Translations under genes and position numbers: made by a program
Notes under the pieces: generated by a model
Told to the model about the DNA's origin: nothing
Databases searched by the model: none
Seen by the model: only the letters and a program-made list of their open reading frames with translations
In this document: positions 42,012 to 53,200 of the stretch, piece after piece
How positions within the stretch are numbered: position 1 is the stretch's first letter
Layout: each line of letters starts with the position of its first letter
NCBI GenBank assembly: GCA_027604505.1
Contig: JADIIX010000008.1
Span: 134,589 to 198,588 of the forward strand
Source: Gonapodya sp. JEL0774
Lineage: Eukaryota > Monoblepharomycota > Monoblepharidomycetes > Monoblepharidales > Gonapodyaceae
Direction: 5' to 3'
Length of the DNA: 64,000 nt

Positions 42012-44786
42012 TCAATTAGATCTAGGTTCTCGAATAGTCTGCCATATTCTGTCAATGGTTTTCAGTTTTTGGCTAATTGTGAGTCGAGCATCATTCAGGT
42101 CAGCGAGGCTGAGGATCAAAGATTCAATGCATACCCTGAGAAGATCACTGCAGGTAAATCGGGTGTTCACTCACTCTTCGGACAGAATGGTTTCCACATC
42201 CGCAGGATCGAGTGGAAGGTATTTGACGTATCTTACATATAAGAAATGTGAGATAAAACAGGTTTGGGCAGCGCAACGGTCCTCAAGCAAGTACCTCCTC
42301 AACCCATAGAGCTCGCACAACATAGCCCCGTGATCTCGATACCCCATACCCGCAGTCAGACGACCACCGAACGGATCAGCAGTTTCCATAGCACGTATTC
42401 TTTCGGGATTGTTGTTGCGATTCAAGATCACTTCAAGCCTTCGAAGACATAAGCGGAATTCGCCAAAGGACTTGTCGCGATTAAGAATTCCACGACTGCG
42501 CTGAGCTTCACGAAAGCTTGTCCACAACGCATAAATGGCGAGGAGAGCAGGGATTGACGAAATAACGGCAAAGTTGAGTTCATTTTGGCTGAGGAGCTGC
42601 AGTGGAGGCGGTTTTACTCTAGTTGGCAACGAAGTGAATAATATTATTGCACTCACCTTTGAAATCGCGTTCATCGCTGTTTCGGTATCCACTTTAACCT
42701 TCTGAACTGCGGGAGATTGAAGTCAAGCACACAATTGTGATCAGAAAAATTCAACTCACCTTGAATCAAAACGCTGCGAAGCAGTTGCCCATGAAGTGCG
42801 CCGCGGATTGGATTCTTCATGTCGGCCTCGTAAACCTGAAACGAAACGGCGGACGAACGTCTGCACGAGCGCACATTGCGCTCTCCAAGCCCACTCACTC
42901 ACCTCAAGTACAGGCGTTAGATCCCCCTTTCTAGTTAAATCTGCAATTTGCTTCATTTCCAACTCTGATGGTGGGTTCGATTTGCGAGTGTCTCGAACAA
43001 AGCTGTTATTGCGAAGACGACAGGCTTACAATCTGTCAAACGTTCCGCATATCTGCACTGATCTCACTCGATAACCATTCGCTCCAGGCTCGACAAATCC
43101 GATTGAAGGGATTCCAGTTTGAGTAGCGATATTTGAGCCTCTGGATCGTTACGAACGGTTTGGTACACGGTCTTGATCGGTTCGACTACCCACTGGCTAT
43201 TAGAGAAAAATGCAGTGGTCAATTATGTCTGGGAATGCAGAGTGGTGCTTACCGCCAAAAGTCGTTGACAGTTGCCACAGCGTTCTCCACGATCTCAATG
43301 ATTTCATTCCAACGGAACTTGAGGCCTTGGAAAACAACCACAATCGCATAGCTCCCAGCAAGACCCGGGAGCCAATACCGCGTAACCGCAGAGGGCCGCT
43401 CAAAGTGTGCCACGTTTGCTGCACTGACATGGGCATGCGACGACAATAAACTGATCAGCGACTTGAGCTCGTCAAAGGCTCCTTGCAGGGAGAAAGTGGA
43501 AGCGAATTGGCCTTTCACGATGGCAGCGAGCTCTTTCAAGTTTGGTGTACACATTGCGTCCACACTGCCATCTTGGGTGGCGGCGTCGACGATGCGTTTT
43601 TCAAACGCCGCCTCCCTTGTAAGCATTGCCCTCAAAAATCTCAAGGCGTCCGACACGCCACTAAGGGACAAAAGATCTTCGCCTTGGCTGGACTGAAATA
43701 AACGCGAGTGGGAAGTTCTCACCACTGAGTATCATCAATCCTATTCTGCAGAGTCTTCTGTGAGGTTTCACCACCATTCAGGGGCTCGAGTTCATAAACG
43801 TGTTTTGGTTCCGGGCCCTCAACTTCCAACAGTTCCTTTGACGGCGATCGACCTTTCGTAACGGCATTCAGTGCAAGAAGGCCACGGGCAGAAAGAACTC
43901 CCAGGGTCTCTTGCCGCGATGACTTAAGTGCTTCCAGAGCTCTTCGCCGAGAACGGATTTCATGGTGAAGGCGCGATTTCAGAGATCCGACGATACTCAA
44001 CGGACTGAATCCAGCAATTGATTTCCTTATCCGGGCCTCCCCATGCAATTGTGAGATGGGCAGAGCCAGCGCTTCAATCACGTTGGCGAATCGAGAAACG
44101 TAGGGTATCGCACGGGTTTGTGTAGAGAACGCGTGCGTGATGGTCGAGGCGACTCGAGAGAAATCATGGAACACCCGCGATGGTAGAGCTTTCCGTGCGA
44201 ATGACTGTTAGAGGAATCATCCCTGCGTACTGTCACAAAATCTTTGTGTAGAAAACTCACTCTGTGCAAAATAAAACCAAGTATTGAAGCTCCCGAATTC
44301 AACTTGTCGCCAGAAGTCAATTCCGAGCTGGAGTGAAATGTCCCCTGCTTCTACCAGCGCATCATTCAATACTATACCGTAAACAAGGACAGAAACCCTC
44401 GCAAGGAACACCCATTGAGCATCAGTTAGCACCAAGGACTGGACATCCGAATGGCTTGAGAGAGGGTGGATTGTCCTTTCCACGTCGACAACCAAATGCG
44501 AGAGTTGACACAGAGTGGAATCATCCTTACTCAACCTCCCCGTGAGTCGGATTGCTCCATTTTTCTTGCCAGGGGCGAAGACAGGATGTGACAGAGCAAC
44601 AAGTACCACCCGCAAATCGTCACCGATATCCAGATTTTCTTCATCACCTCCATCAATGAGCGTCTGAGAGATTTCATGTGCTGAATCGTTTCGCAAAAGA
44701 TTGTCTAACCTTTCGATCAGAATGCTGGCCGGTGTCGAGGACATTTCACAAACAGAATTGTGGAAGCGCAAGAATTCAATCGACAT
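42012..44786 (-). CDS. NCA2: NCA2-family mitochondrial protein
   Basis: Yeast Nca2 is a mitochondrial outer/inner-membrane-associated protein needed for expression of the ATP6/ATP8 mRNA. ATG 44786 begins MSIEFLRFHNSV. The exon at about 43725-43250 matches the family: LRFLRAMLTREAAFEKRIV, then PSAVTRYWLPGLAGSYAIV with the conserved RYWLP, and NEIIEIVENAVATVNDFW. The next block, near 42690-42290, has a span (ELNFAVISSIPALLAIYAL), then RLTAGMGYRDHGAMLCELYG. The last exon ends IRQTIREPRSN-like with TGA at 42012-42014. The central GNF region between 44170 and 43720 is rich in Arg/Leu heptads. Together with ATP10 in this window it gives two factors for ATP synthase biogenesis, at distant positions. 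Confidence 0.85.
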
Positions 44787-45168
44787 ACGACACTCTGTTG
44801 CACTTCGCACACATTATTTTCTCGCTCTTTCTTTTCTCACGTCTTTCGCGGGAAAGAAGCAAGTCTACAAGATAACAAAGTGAAACGGAATGCACAATGA
44901 TGTTCAACCACTGTTGGCCGTTTGATCAGGGGTTAAAGCAAGGCATTTCATACGCAGCATCAAGGGAGCATTCGAGCAAAGATTTACATGCTGAAGCGGC
45001 TCTTCATTTTACAAATATTGGTACAGTGTATCCGACTACAATCCAGAGAGACACACCCCACAATGATGGGAAAAATTTTGCAGCGAGTGCATACGTTGTG
45101 CCCGGTGCCGAGCAGTCAAGAATGCCTGTCTCAACTATTTTCAAAAATTTGTAATTCACGTAACGAAG
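44787..45168. other. promoter side of NCA2, 3' flank of C2-TGL gene
   Basis: No coding or RNA feature was recognised in these 380 bases. Confidence 0.45.
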
Positions 45169-48100
45169 TCAGAAGAGTGAGGCCACGGAGCCTCTGCCAC
45201 TACACATACCCAAGTCTTGCGCAAGTTCGTCGAAGCCGTCGAATCGGTTTTGCCTACAATAGAAAACGTGCGACATCCGCCCAGGCGGCGTTCGGAGCAA
45301 TGTACCCATCTTGATGTCTTCAAAGAGTTCCAGACTCGTAGCTGCACTGAGAGCATCTGGCACACTCAGAGACGTCGGGTTCAGTGGAGGCTTTCGCCTT
45401 GCCGCTTTGTTAGCCGCCCGCTCCAAATCCCCCAATTGGCTCTGCAGATACGCAGAAAAATCACGCTGGAAACTTGTTTGTGGTACAAACAGTATATGAC
45501 GACGATATCCTCGAATGGAAGTTATCATTGCTTCAATCAAGCATCTGTGTATGGTCGTCAATCTCAGAATCCGTGCATCAGCAGCTACCGAATGGAACTT
45601 ACCTCTCGTCAGCAATGTAAGGAGAGGCGACAATTGGCAGTGGAGATGATATGAGATCATCCGGAGCATCTATGGATGCAAGTGACTGAATTGTCAGACG
45701 AAAATAGTTTCGCTGTCATCTTCTCACAAATAGGTCGAAAAGAACCAAACTGTTTTCGTGCTCCTACTGAGAGAAAATGTAACCAGCACTCGGGGTCGTT
45801 CAGGTTCCATGAAAAGCCTGGTCTAAAAGAACGTGAATCGAATGTTAGCATTGTTAACCTTGTAGTTTGCAACGATCAACAAACCTCAGGAAAATACCCG
45901 ACTTTTGAATATTAAAGTAGATATTATGGTGGTTGAACAGAGTTTCGATGCGTTCGAAAGCAAATCCACGCTCCCCTGCTTTTTGAAACCTCGCCCCTAC
46001 CGTCGTGATGTGAGTGAAAGACAAAAGTGTAGGACATCCATTTATGCATACCTGTCAGAGAGTCCCAGTGAGTGACAACTACCGATTGATTGTATGAAGA
46101 TATCTCCTCAAGTCGCCGAGAGTGTGTATAGTTGCTTTCATCGGCTGGATCAACAAGCGCACGGGAATTGTTCGAGCTGGATTGGTCGATTGTAACAACC
46201 CAGCAATAATTTCGAAGCTTCGCTGTATGAATTTCCTTGTTTTCATTGCGGAGGGCAAGGGAATCAGACCAGGCAGTTTGCTAACCTTTCCCGAGCGCCA
46301 CAAATGCATTCATTCTCAATCCCAAAAGTAAATCACACAGCAGGATACAGTGCTCAAAGGAGCCACCTTTCCCTCGCAAAATCATGGCACTCGGTGTCGA
46401 AAATTGCTGGTAAAAGTTTTCTGTGGCAACAGACGGGCTTGATCTCGCATGCGACCACATGCGAAACCCAACCCCCTTTCGATATGAGTTTTGATCGGTG
46501 AGATGCTTCGTTGCCTCTGAGTTGGGTAGTTTTGAGATAATTGTGCGCGCAATTTCAGAAGCCGTAGTCGCTGACTCTCCCAGAGGAATCTGCGCCACAG
46601 CTATCGCGGCAGCTGCAGGATCACATATTTGAAATGTGGAAATCGGACGCAGAAAGCATGGTAGAAAGTGGAAAGTGTTGGTTTCCGAGAGTCCGATAGA
46701 CTGGAATGTGCGACGTGGGAAGAGATCGTACAGGAAGTCAGCTATCCCTGTATAGTAAGTCCAAATATCGAAATTGGACTGAAGCAAAATGGAGAATGTT
46801 AAAGTGGTTCATTCCCTTCGACTCGAAGGCATTCAGAACCTGTGCCTGAATATCCCCCTCGGAAGGACCTTCAAAACAACGCGTGAGAAGATCGCTTTTG
46901 AGCTGCTCTGGATATTTTTGTCTCCACACTGAGAAAAGGCCGATGTTACGTCAAATCAACAACGTTCACGATTGATTACCAAGGCCGTACCTTGTTCGGG
47001 TCGTTCAAACGCGTCCACCAACTTGGACCAGGCATACCTTTCCAGTGTTGCATCGGCAAGGGATACCTCAAGCTCGATTGGCTCGAGGTGGTTGATGGCG
47101 TCATTTAAAGTGTGCATTTTGAGTACAAGAGCAAGTGAGTGGTGGGATACTAGCAGAATTCGAATCAGAGGAACGGACGCAATCGCTACGAGTTCGACAT
47201 GTCTGCAGGAGTCGAAAAAAGGTGCTCGCTTCCCACACGTCTCCAACCGCATTGCGGTAACACGGATTACTCACGGAACTTGCGAGAGCGCCACATAGTC
47301 GAACAGAGCGAACTCAAAGCTTTGCCGTTCAACCCATTGTTGAATATCGTGAAGCTCTCCTGGTGGAATAAAAATACTGAACGCGAGATCTTGATCCCAT
47401 TGCGGTGATGTCTAGAGTCAAATAGGAGAGCGCTCGATAACGTCCATCTCCCCCAACATTCTACCACACCTTCCATTCCGTTAGAAACTTACAGAACCGA
47501 TGAGGGCAGTTGTCTCCTGGGTAGTCCCTGCGAACGTGACCCTTACGAATGGATCTATCGACTTGCACTCAATGCCGATGCCAGGACGAACTTTTATCCT
47601 TTATTTGGAACGTCATTAGGATTTGCTGATTTCTCTTAGCATCGTCCGAGAAGAACACAAACCGTGTGTGATTGTCCAATCCCTTAGCTCCAAATATCCG
47701 CACCACTATTTTTCTTCGGAGAATATTGATATCATCAATAACTCCACGCCTAAGGACTTCAGAAGTGAGTGTATCAACCCGAGCAAAGTATGCCTCGGTA
47801 TCATTTAATGATAATGCCTCAAGATAGTCTTCCTCGGTGGGATAGAAGTTGAGAAAATCACGAGCAGCAAATCCCTAGTCTCAGATACTTTTGTTAAAGG
47901 TCGTCGCTAAAACCGACTGGGCTCCCTCATGTGAGTGAATGGAACTCACAACTTCTGTGTCCCCCCCTCCGCTCCTGGTATCCGAAAGCTTCACCACGTA
48001 GCGGAAAGATTTTCGAGCACGAAATTGTGAAACGGTTTCAGGATCGGACATACCTCAAGTTGTGCTCTGTAATGTTCTCGGGCGGAGGACTGCCGCTCTC

Positions 48101-48502
48101 TTAAAGTGACCTCATAGTCCGCCACGAAATCTGTGAAGTCCTCAAAGTCCAGTCCCCCCGTGCAACTTGAATCATAACGTTGGATGATGTGCTGGCAATC
48201 TGAAGAAGCTACCGGTGGCCCCAAACGGGGCTTTCACAATGACTTTTGCAGATGGCTGCTTTTCAGTGTAACCAGCAGATTCTGCTCACCAACAGAGAGT
48301 GAAGGTCTTTTGGTCCAAGCCTGAACTTTGGTTTCGATCGTGTTCCCGCCTTGGTTTCGTCAGAAGTGGCATATTGAGAAAACAACCTATGGGCCGAGAA
48401 CTGTCAGGAACAGCACTGATATCATAACCAGTATTTTGAATGACTGAGAATCAATACGCACGTATTGAATCGGCGGATTTGGTAGTGCGTCAAGGTCGCC
48501 AT
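45169..48502 (-). CDS. C2 plus transglutaminase-like (TGL) protein of the ciliary CEP76 / CC2D2A group
   Basis: Proteins of this type build or regulate centrioles and ciliary transition zones. ATG 48502 begins MATLTHYQIRRFNT. An EF-hand-like segment (GLDFEDFTDFVADYEV) lies near 48120. A C2 domain follows: KIVVRIFGAKGLDNHTRF (47690s), KSIDPFVRVTFAGTTQETT, SPQWDQDLAFSIFIPPG and FEFALFDYVALSQV. The TGL domain lies near 46400-46050: FEHCILLCDLLLGLRMNAF and VALGKG, then VVTHWDSLTG. The catalytic Cys of active transglutaminase-fold peptidases (GDCxxHA position) is absent, as in other ciliary TGL proteins. The C-terminus (FDGFDELAQDLGMCSG) ends at 45169. It is closer in length to CEP76 than to the much larger CC2D2A; exact orthology is open. 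Confidence 0.6.
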
Positions 48503-48621
48503 CGTGTTGCGGCGCACTTATCCAGAGTGAAGATTCGTGCACTCTGCCCAAAGATGGATTCATTGGAGGAATAATATCATAAATTCGGAATATCTGTACA
48601 ATCTGAGTAGAAAATGGAATT

Positions 48622-49460
48622 TCATCGCCCTTGCGCCTCTAACCCCCCAACCTCCTTGTGGATCTCATCGTAAGCCTCTACAAAGTCGGCATCCGCCTTG
48701 CGCATCACCATGATACACGATGTAGGTCGTTTAGTGGAACCAGCATGTCCAAGGTCTTCCTTTGACGGCACGTAGCAATATGGTACGTTTGCTTCCTCAC
48801 AGAGTATAGGTACGTGCGTAATTACATCGATGGGAGATATATCACCAGCGATGAGAACGACACTAGAGTGGGCAGTAATGCAATGTTAAGTATTTGTAAG
48901 ACCGTCAAAGATCCGAAAGTACCTGCAACCCACCCTTTGCTTCCTTTCCGAAGACCCTTTACAACTTCTTTGACACCTCGTTTTATACTCTTAGCCTTGG
49001 AAGCTGTTATAAATAGAAAATCGGACGTTATCGAGATGGTCGGTCTCTCAAATGGTGTGGCCGTGGATATCACCTTTCTTTATCGTCTTGTAGAGCTTTT
49101 TCGTGAGCTTCTTAGATGCCAACGGCGACGCAATCGCGTTGACAGCTAGAACACGACTTTCGTACGACGGACCTTCCTCCTCGTCCCTGTCTTTGGAGAC
49201 TGCCTTTTTCGAAGCTCCCTCCCCATCCACATCCATCGCATCCCCGCCACCTTCAGATTGTGGCTTCTCCTTGACCTTCTTGTCCTTCTTGGATTTTTCC
49301 TTTGGCGCCTTCGCAACTTCTGTTGAGTAATCGTCAACAGTTATGCCTTGGTTTGATGCGGGTTTTGAAACAAACCTTCGGTCACCAAAGTTTCAGAATC
49401 CGCGGCGTCCTTCTCCTTACTCTCCTTCTTCTTCTTCTTCTTTTCAGCGTCTGATGCCAT
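48622..49460 (-). CDS. NHP2: H/ACA snoRNP subunit NHP2 (L7Ae family)
   Basis: NHP2 is the L7Ae-fold RNA-binding core protein of H/ACA RNPs, the same particle as GAR1. ATG 49460 begins MASDAEKKKKKKESKEK, a long charged N-terminal extension rich in Lys/Glu. The conserved core is spread over several exons: LASKKLTKKLYKTIKK, SIKRGVKEVVKGLRKGSKGW, VVLIAGDISPIDVITHVP, CEEANVPYCYVPSKEDLG and KRPTSCIMVMRK, ending with EAQGR and a TGA at 48622-48624. RGVKE and the VxxAGDxxP block are the kink-turn binding signatures. It is divergently transcribed from RPC19 with about 115 bp between start codons. Confidence 0.94.
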
Positions 49461-49575
49461 GGTCTTAGTTGCAAACGGGTTCTGGGAAGTTAGTTGAGCT
49501 CCTTTGGTCGTCCAATGGAGAAAAGTAAACGCACTGCTGACCTGCAAAGAAGGGAAACGTTCCATAAAACAATAT
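49461..49575. promoter_or_regulatory. bidirectional promoter between NHP2 and RPC19
   Basis: Only about 115 bases separate the two divergent ATG codons (49460 minus, 49576 plus), so both genes of ribosome biogenesis must use overlapping promoter sequence. No TATA box was seen; specific motifs cannot be named by eye. Confidence 0.65.
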
Positions 49576-50131
49576 TGTCAATGTCGCTCGAAACAGACCA
49601 GCTGATTCCCCCATACACGTCAGCAGTTAAAAAGCTGGATATAGTGAGCTACATTTCCGTCCTCATCTGCATTCTTCCAATCTGAGAATCCTCGGAGGGA
49701 TCGGTCAACAGATCGCCGAGCCTGGTGATAGCTCTTGCGTTACCATCTCGCTGAACGAGGAGGATCATACCCTCGGAAACACAGTCCGTTACATGGTCAT
49801 GAAGAAGTGAGAGCTTCTCATCGCAAGATGGAAACTGTCATGAGCGAATTCTTCCCTCACCACAGCCCTGTCGTTGAATATTGTGGATACTCAATACCCC
49901 ATCCTTCCGAGACCAAGTTAAATATCCGAATACAAACGATTCGTGAGTTGTTGACAAGCTTCTGCCTGAGTTCAACATTTTACGTACAACTCTTCATTCC
50001 CCTCTTCAGCAACAACGAAGGCAAACGCTGTTCAAGTTTTCGACAAAGCCTTGGACGATATTGTGGACTTGTGTGATTACGTACTTGAGACAATTGTGAC
50101 AGAAACAGATCGTTTGGCCACCGAGAGTTAG
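49576..50131 (+). CDS. RPC19: RNA polymerase I/III subunit AC19 (RPC19)
   Basis: AC19 is an alpha-like subunit shared by RNA polymerases I and III, pairing with AC40. ATG 49576 gives MSLETDQ. The following exons read [18 protein letters not shown], then [18 protein letters not shown] and MVMK, a GT-AG join to [18 protein letters not shown] and LNIRIQTI, and a last exon [28 protein letters not shown] with TAG at 50129-50131. The EEDHTLGN and [11 protein letters not shown]-type blocks are diagnostic for AC19. The family size of about 120-140 aa fits. Confidence 0.93.
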
Positions 50132-50281
50132 CACTGGTACTGTTGTTCATATATTGTTTTTTCACAAGAAAACACGAATTGAAAAGCACTTATCATGTAT
50201 TTGAGCATGTACTAGAAGTTTTATATTGTTTTCCCACAATCGAACAAGTGGTTCTGCAACCAACCTGAGTGTGGACCTTGG

Positions 50282-53200
50282 TCACTTTTTCTTGGCCTTT
50301 CCCTTAACTTTTGCGCCTGAAACAAGCACGACGTTTGCATTGGCATCGAATGTATACTACTTGAAATGGTACAGTCTCACAAGCATACCTTCACTCCATT
50401 CACCGGTAAGGTTCAAGAGAGCTTTACACTCATCGACATTGGTGTCTGTTTTTCGCCTGTACCCCGAGACGAGCTTCGAAAGGTCAACTCTTTGCGCTGA
50501 ATAATCGTGTAAAAACTTTTTCCTTTTGAGAGTGGAGTATGAGTTTGCTCCTGGTCGCTATGACGTTAGCATAAAAACTTGCCTTTTCTTGACCTGAGAT
50601 GTAAGCAGCCCTTCGCATAGATCTCGCACTCTTTTCAGACTCTGCTCTTGAATTCCTCGCAAAGATTCAAACTTGCTTTCGATACGCCTCTGCACCGATT
50701 TTCCCAAGTCTTCGAAGACTGTTGATATTTCGGAGTCGTCAACACAATCATCCCCATAATCACGTGGGCTCGAAAAGTGCTTGCGCGATGTGACTTTCAA
50801 GCGATCGGTCTTCGTGTTCACCAACTTAGTGGATTTCTCTCGCGTAGGGTCTATTTTCCGTCTCGCCTGAACTCTCCGGCTGTTATTAAGTAACCGTTCT
50901 GTTTCCTCCAAATCGGAATCCACTGAGGGTTCATCTTCATCTTCTTCTGGAGTCTGCTGTCGCTTTGTTGCTAATTTTTGCAGAATGGAAGTGGGCTTTT
51001 CTTTCGTGGGCAAAGGGTGTGGTTCAACTTTCCCCACTCCGGTTTTGTCGACTGTCAGATCAAATTCAAGAAAGGCTTGTAGAGGACAAAGATACTCACA
51101 ATCCTCGTCTTCCGAAGTGATGTCGGAGGCTCGGATACTCAGTGAGAATCTCGACCTTTTATTTTCGTGTTTGTTCGCAATTGGTAAGCCTGGTCGGCGG
51201 ACATCAGTCACCATCTGATCTCCAGATCCAAGGATTGCAGAGAGCCTTACCTCCGAGCAGCTTCGTGATGAGCTCCTGTGCGGCAATATTGCCTCCGTGA
51301 GTCTCAAGACTCGGACTAACGTGCTGTGTCGGGTTCTAAAAAAACTGGTACATTAGCAATCAATCTGCAATACAATCGCGTAAAGTGGCTCACTTCCTCT
51401 TCTTCGTCGAGTACGTCCTTTTCGAGGCGCCTTTTTGAGAGTATGAACTTCTTGGTTTTCTTCGCAGGAGCCCCGTGCAGAGCGGACTGGTCTTCGTCGT
51501 TGTGGCCTTTGTCATCACTGAAAAGATGCTGCAAGCTCCTCTGAAAGTTAAAAGTTTCTGTGACATTAATCAATTTCGCACCGATTCATTTATTGTTGTG
51601 GAGTATCACCTTTAGTGACGTGGCGACGCGTGAATTTGTCCGGTTTGGGAATGGTTTCAACGGCGCTGGTACGTTCCTCCCGACCTTGAACTCATCTATA
51701 TCTTCATGTTCATCAGAGCTCGTTAACTCGTCTTCTTCCTCTGCTGGTGGATTCTCTGCAATCTGGATGCTTTTGAATATCCGGTCAGTCTCTTCTCTTT
51801 TCTTCGCAGAGAGTGCTTTGCTGGTCAACTCCACGTTCTTTGATGTCATAAAATCGGGCCTCACCGGCTCGGCTGATGTTGGCTTTCGTATGGGCAGCTC
51901 GAACTTCGCAGACTTTGGTGGTAATCCGTTCGTCTCCTTAACAGACATGTCACCTCGACCTTTTAACATACGGTCCTGAAGGCTCTTTCTGGTATTAATA
52001 GTGACTTTCAGTTTCTCTGATGTTTCTCTGACCGTTTCCTTAAGTGATTCTGCGACACGGATAGGGTTCCGCGTCGGGCTGCGCTTCGGGGGGTCTCTCT
52101 TCACACGTTCAGGCTGAGTTGGTTCATATTCAGAAACGTCTTCGCCGTCTTCGGAGATTGTATTTGACGGGGATGGAGGCACTTCTGGTTGTTTCACTGT
52201 CTTTCTCGTGCGTCCCACCTTCTCTCCTTGCGGGTGGGTCTTCGGCATTGCTCGTCCACCTGTTATTGGCGCAACTTTGAGTGCAATATCATTTTCCCCT
52301 TCGTCACCTGTCACCGGGAGGGGAGCTTTCTGAACATGACGTGAAGGGATCTCAACAAGCTCTTCCTCTTGTTCAAAAACTTGTGATGTCACGGCCTTTC
52401 TGCGTCCCCGCCTGCCCTTCGATGAATCTTTCTTAGGCAATTGATCGTCTCCGCCTTTTTCTTGCAGTTTCTCTGCCAAAAACTTTTGTGGTTGATTGTC
52501 TCTCCCGGATGCTTGCTGGGGAGATTTGTTGTCATTTGCCATTACTTTTTGGAACGCCTGAGTCGGTTGCTGCTCTATGCCCCCAGTACGATCTGGCCAG
52601 CGCTTGCTCTTTTCAGTAATATCTCTCTCTTTGATGTCGCTGGAGTGAAGGTTAATTGATCTGCCTGTTTTCTTAGCGATCCCGTCGTCCGATTCCATCT
52701 GGACGGACACCGTGTTCAACTGCACATCACTCCCGTAAGTGCTTTTCTCTTCCAATCTCTCAAATTTTTTAGCTTGGGTGGTTTGTCGTATATTGCTCTT
52801 TATCTTCTTGTGGTCATCGCGCTCTCCCTGTTTCGATGTCCCTGACTGTGGCTCCTCAGACTTACTCCGTGTCCGTGTTATCGCTACGAGCTGATTAGCA
52901 TTTCCTTGTGAATCTACGGGTGGCTCAGATAGTGCACGGGTGGTCTCGGACGCGGATCCAGGAATCTTCCATGGAGGGGATTTCCGGTTAGAGGCAGCGC
53001 TGGCCAGCGCAACTCGAGAGACGGAAATGGGGATAGACGTTTTGCGGACAATCTGCTTAGTGCAGTTTGTGAGATGCATGCTCACTAACTCAATGAGACG
53101 ACTACTATTGACAGACCACTCACCGATGATCGAAACTTGACGATCGTCTGGGCTAACTGGCAATCTCGAGCGTTCTCGAACTCTAAAACCAGCGTCTCTC

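Noticed and set aside
9848-49460. A functional cluster of ribosome-biogenesis genes (GAR1, NHP2, RPC19)
   Set aside because: Only NHP2 and RPC19 are adjacent; GAR1 is about 38 kb away among unrelated genes, so chance proximity is enough.
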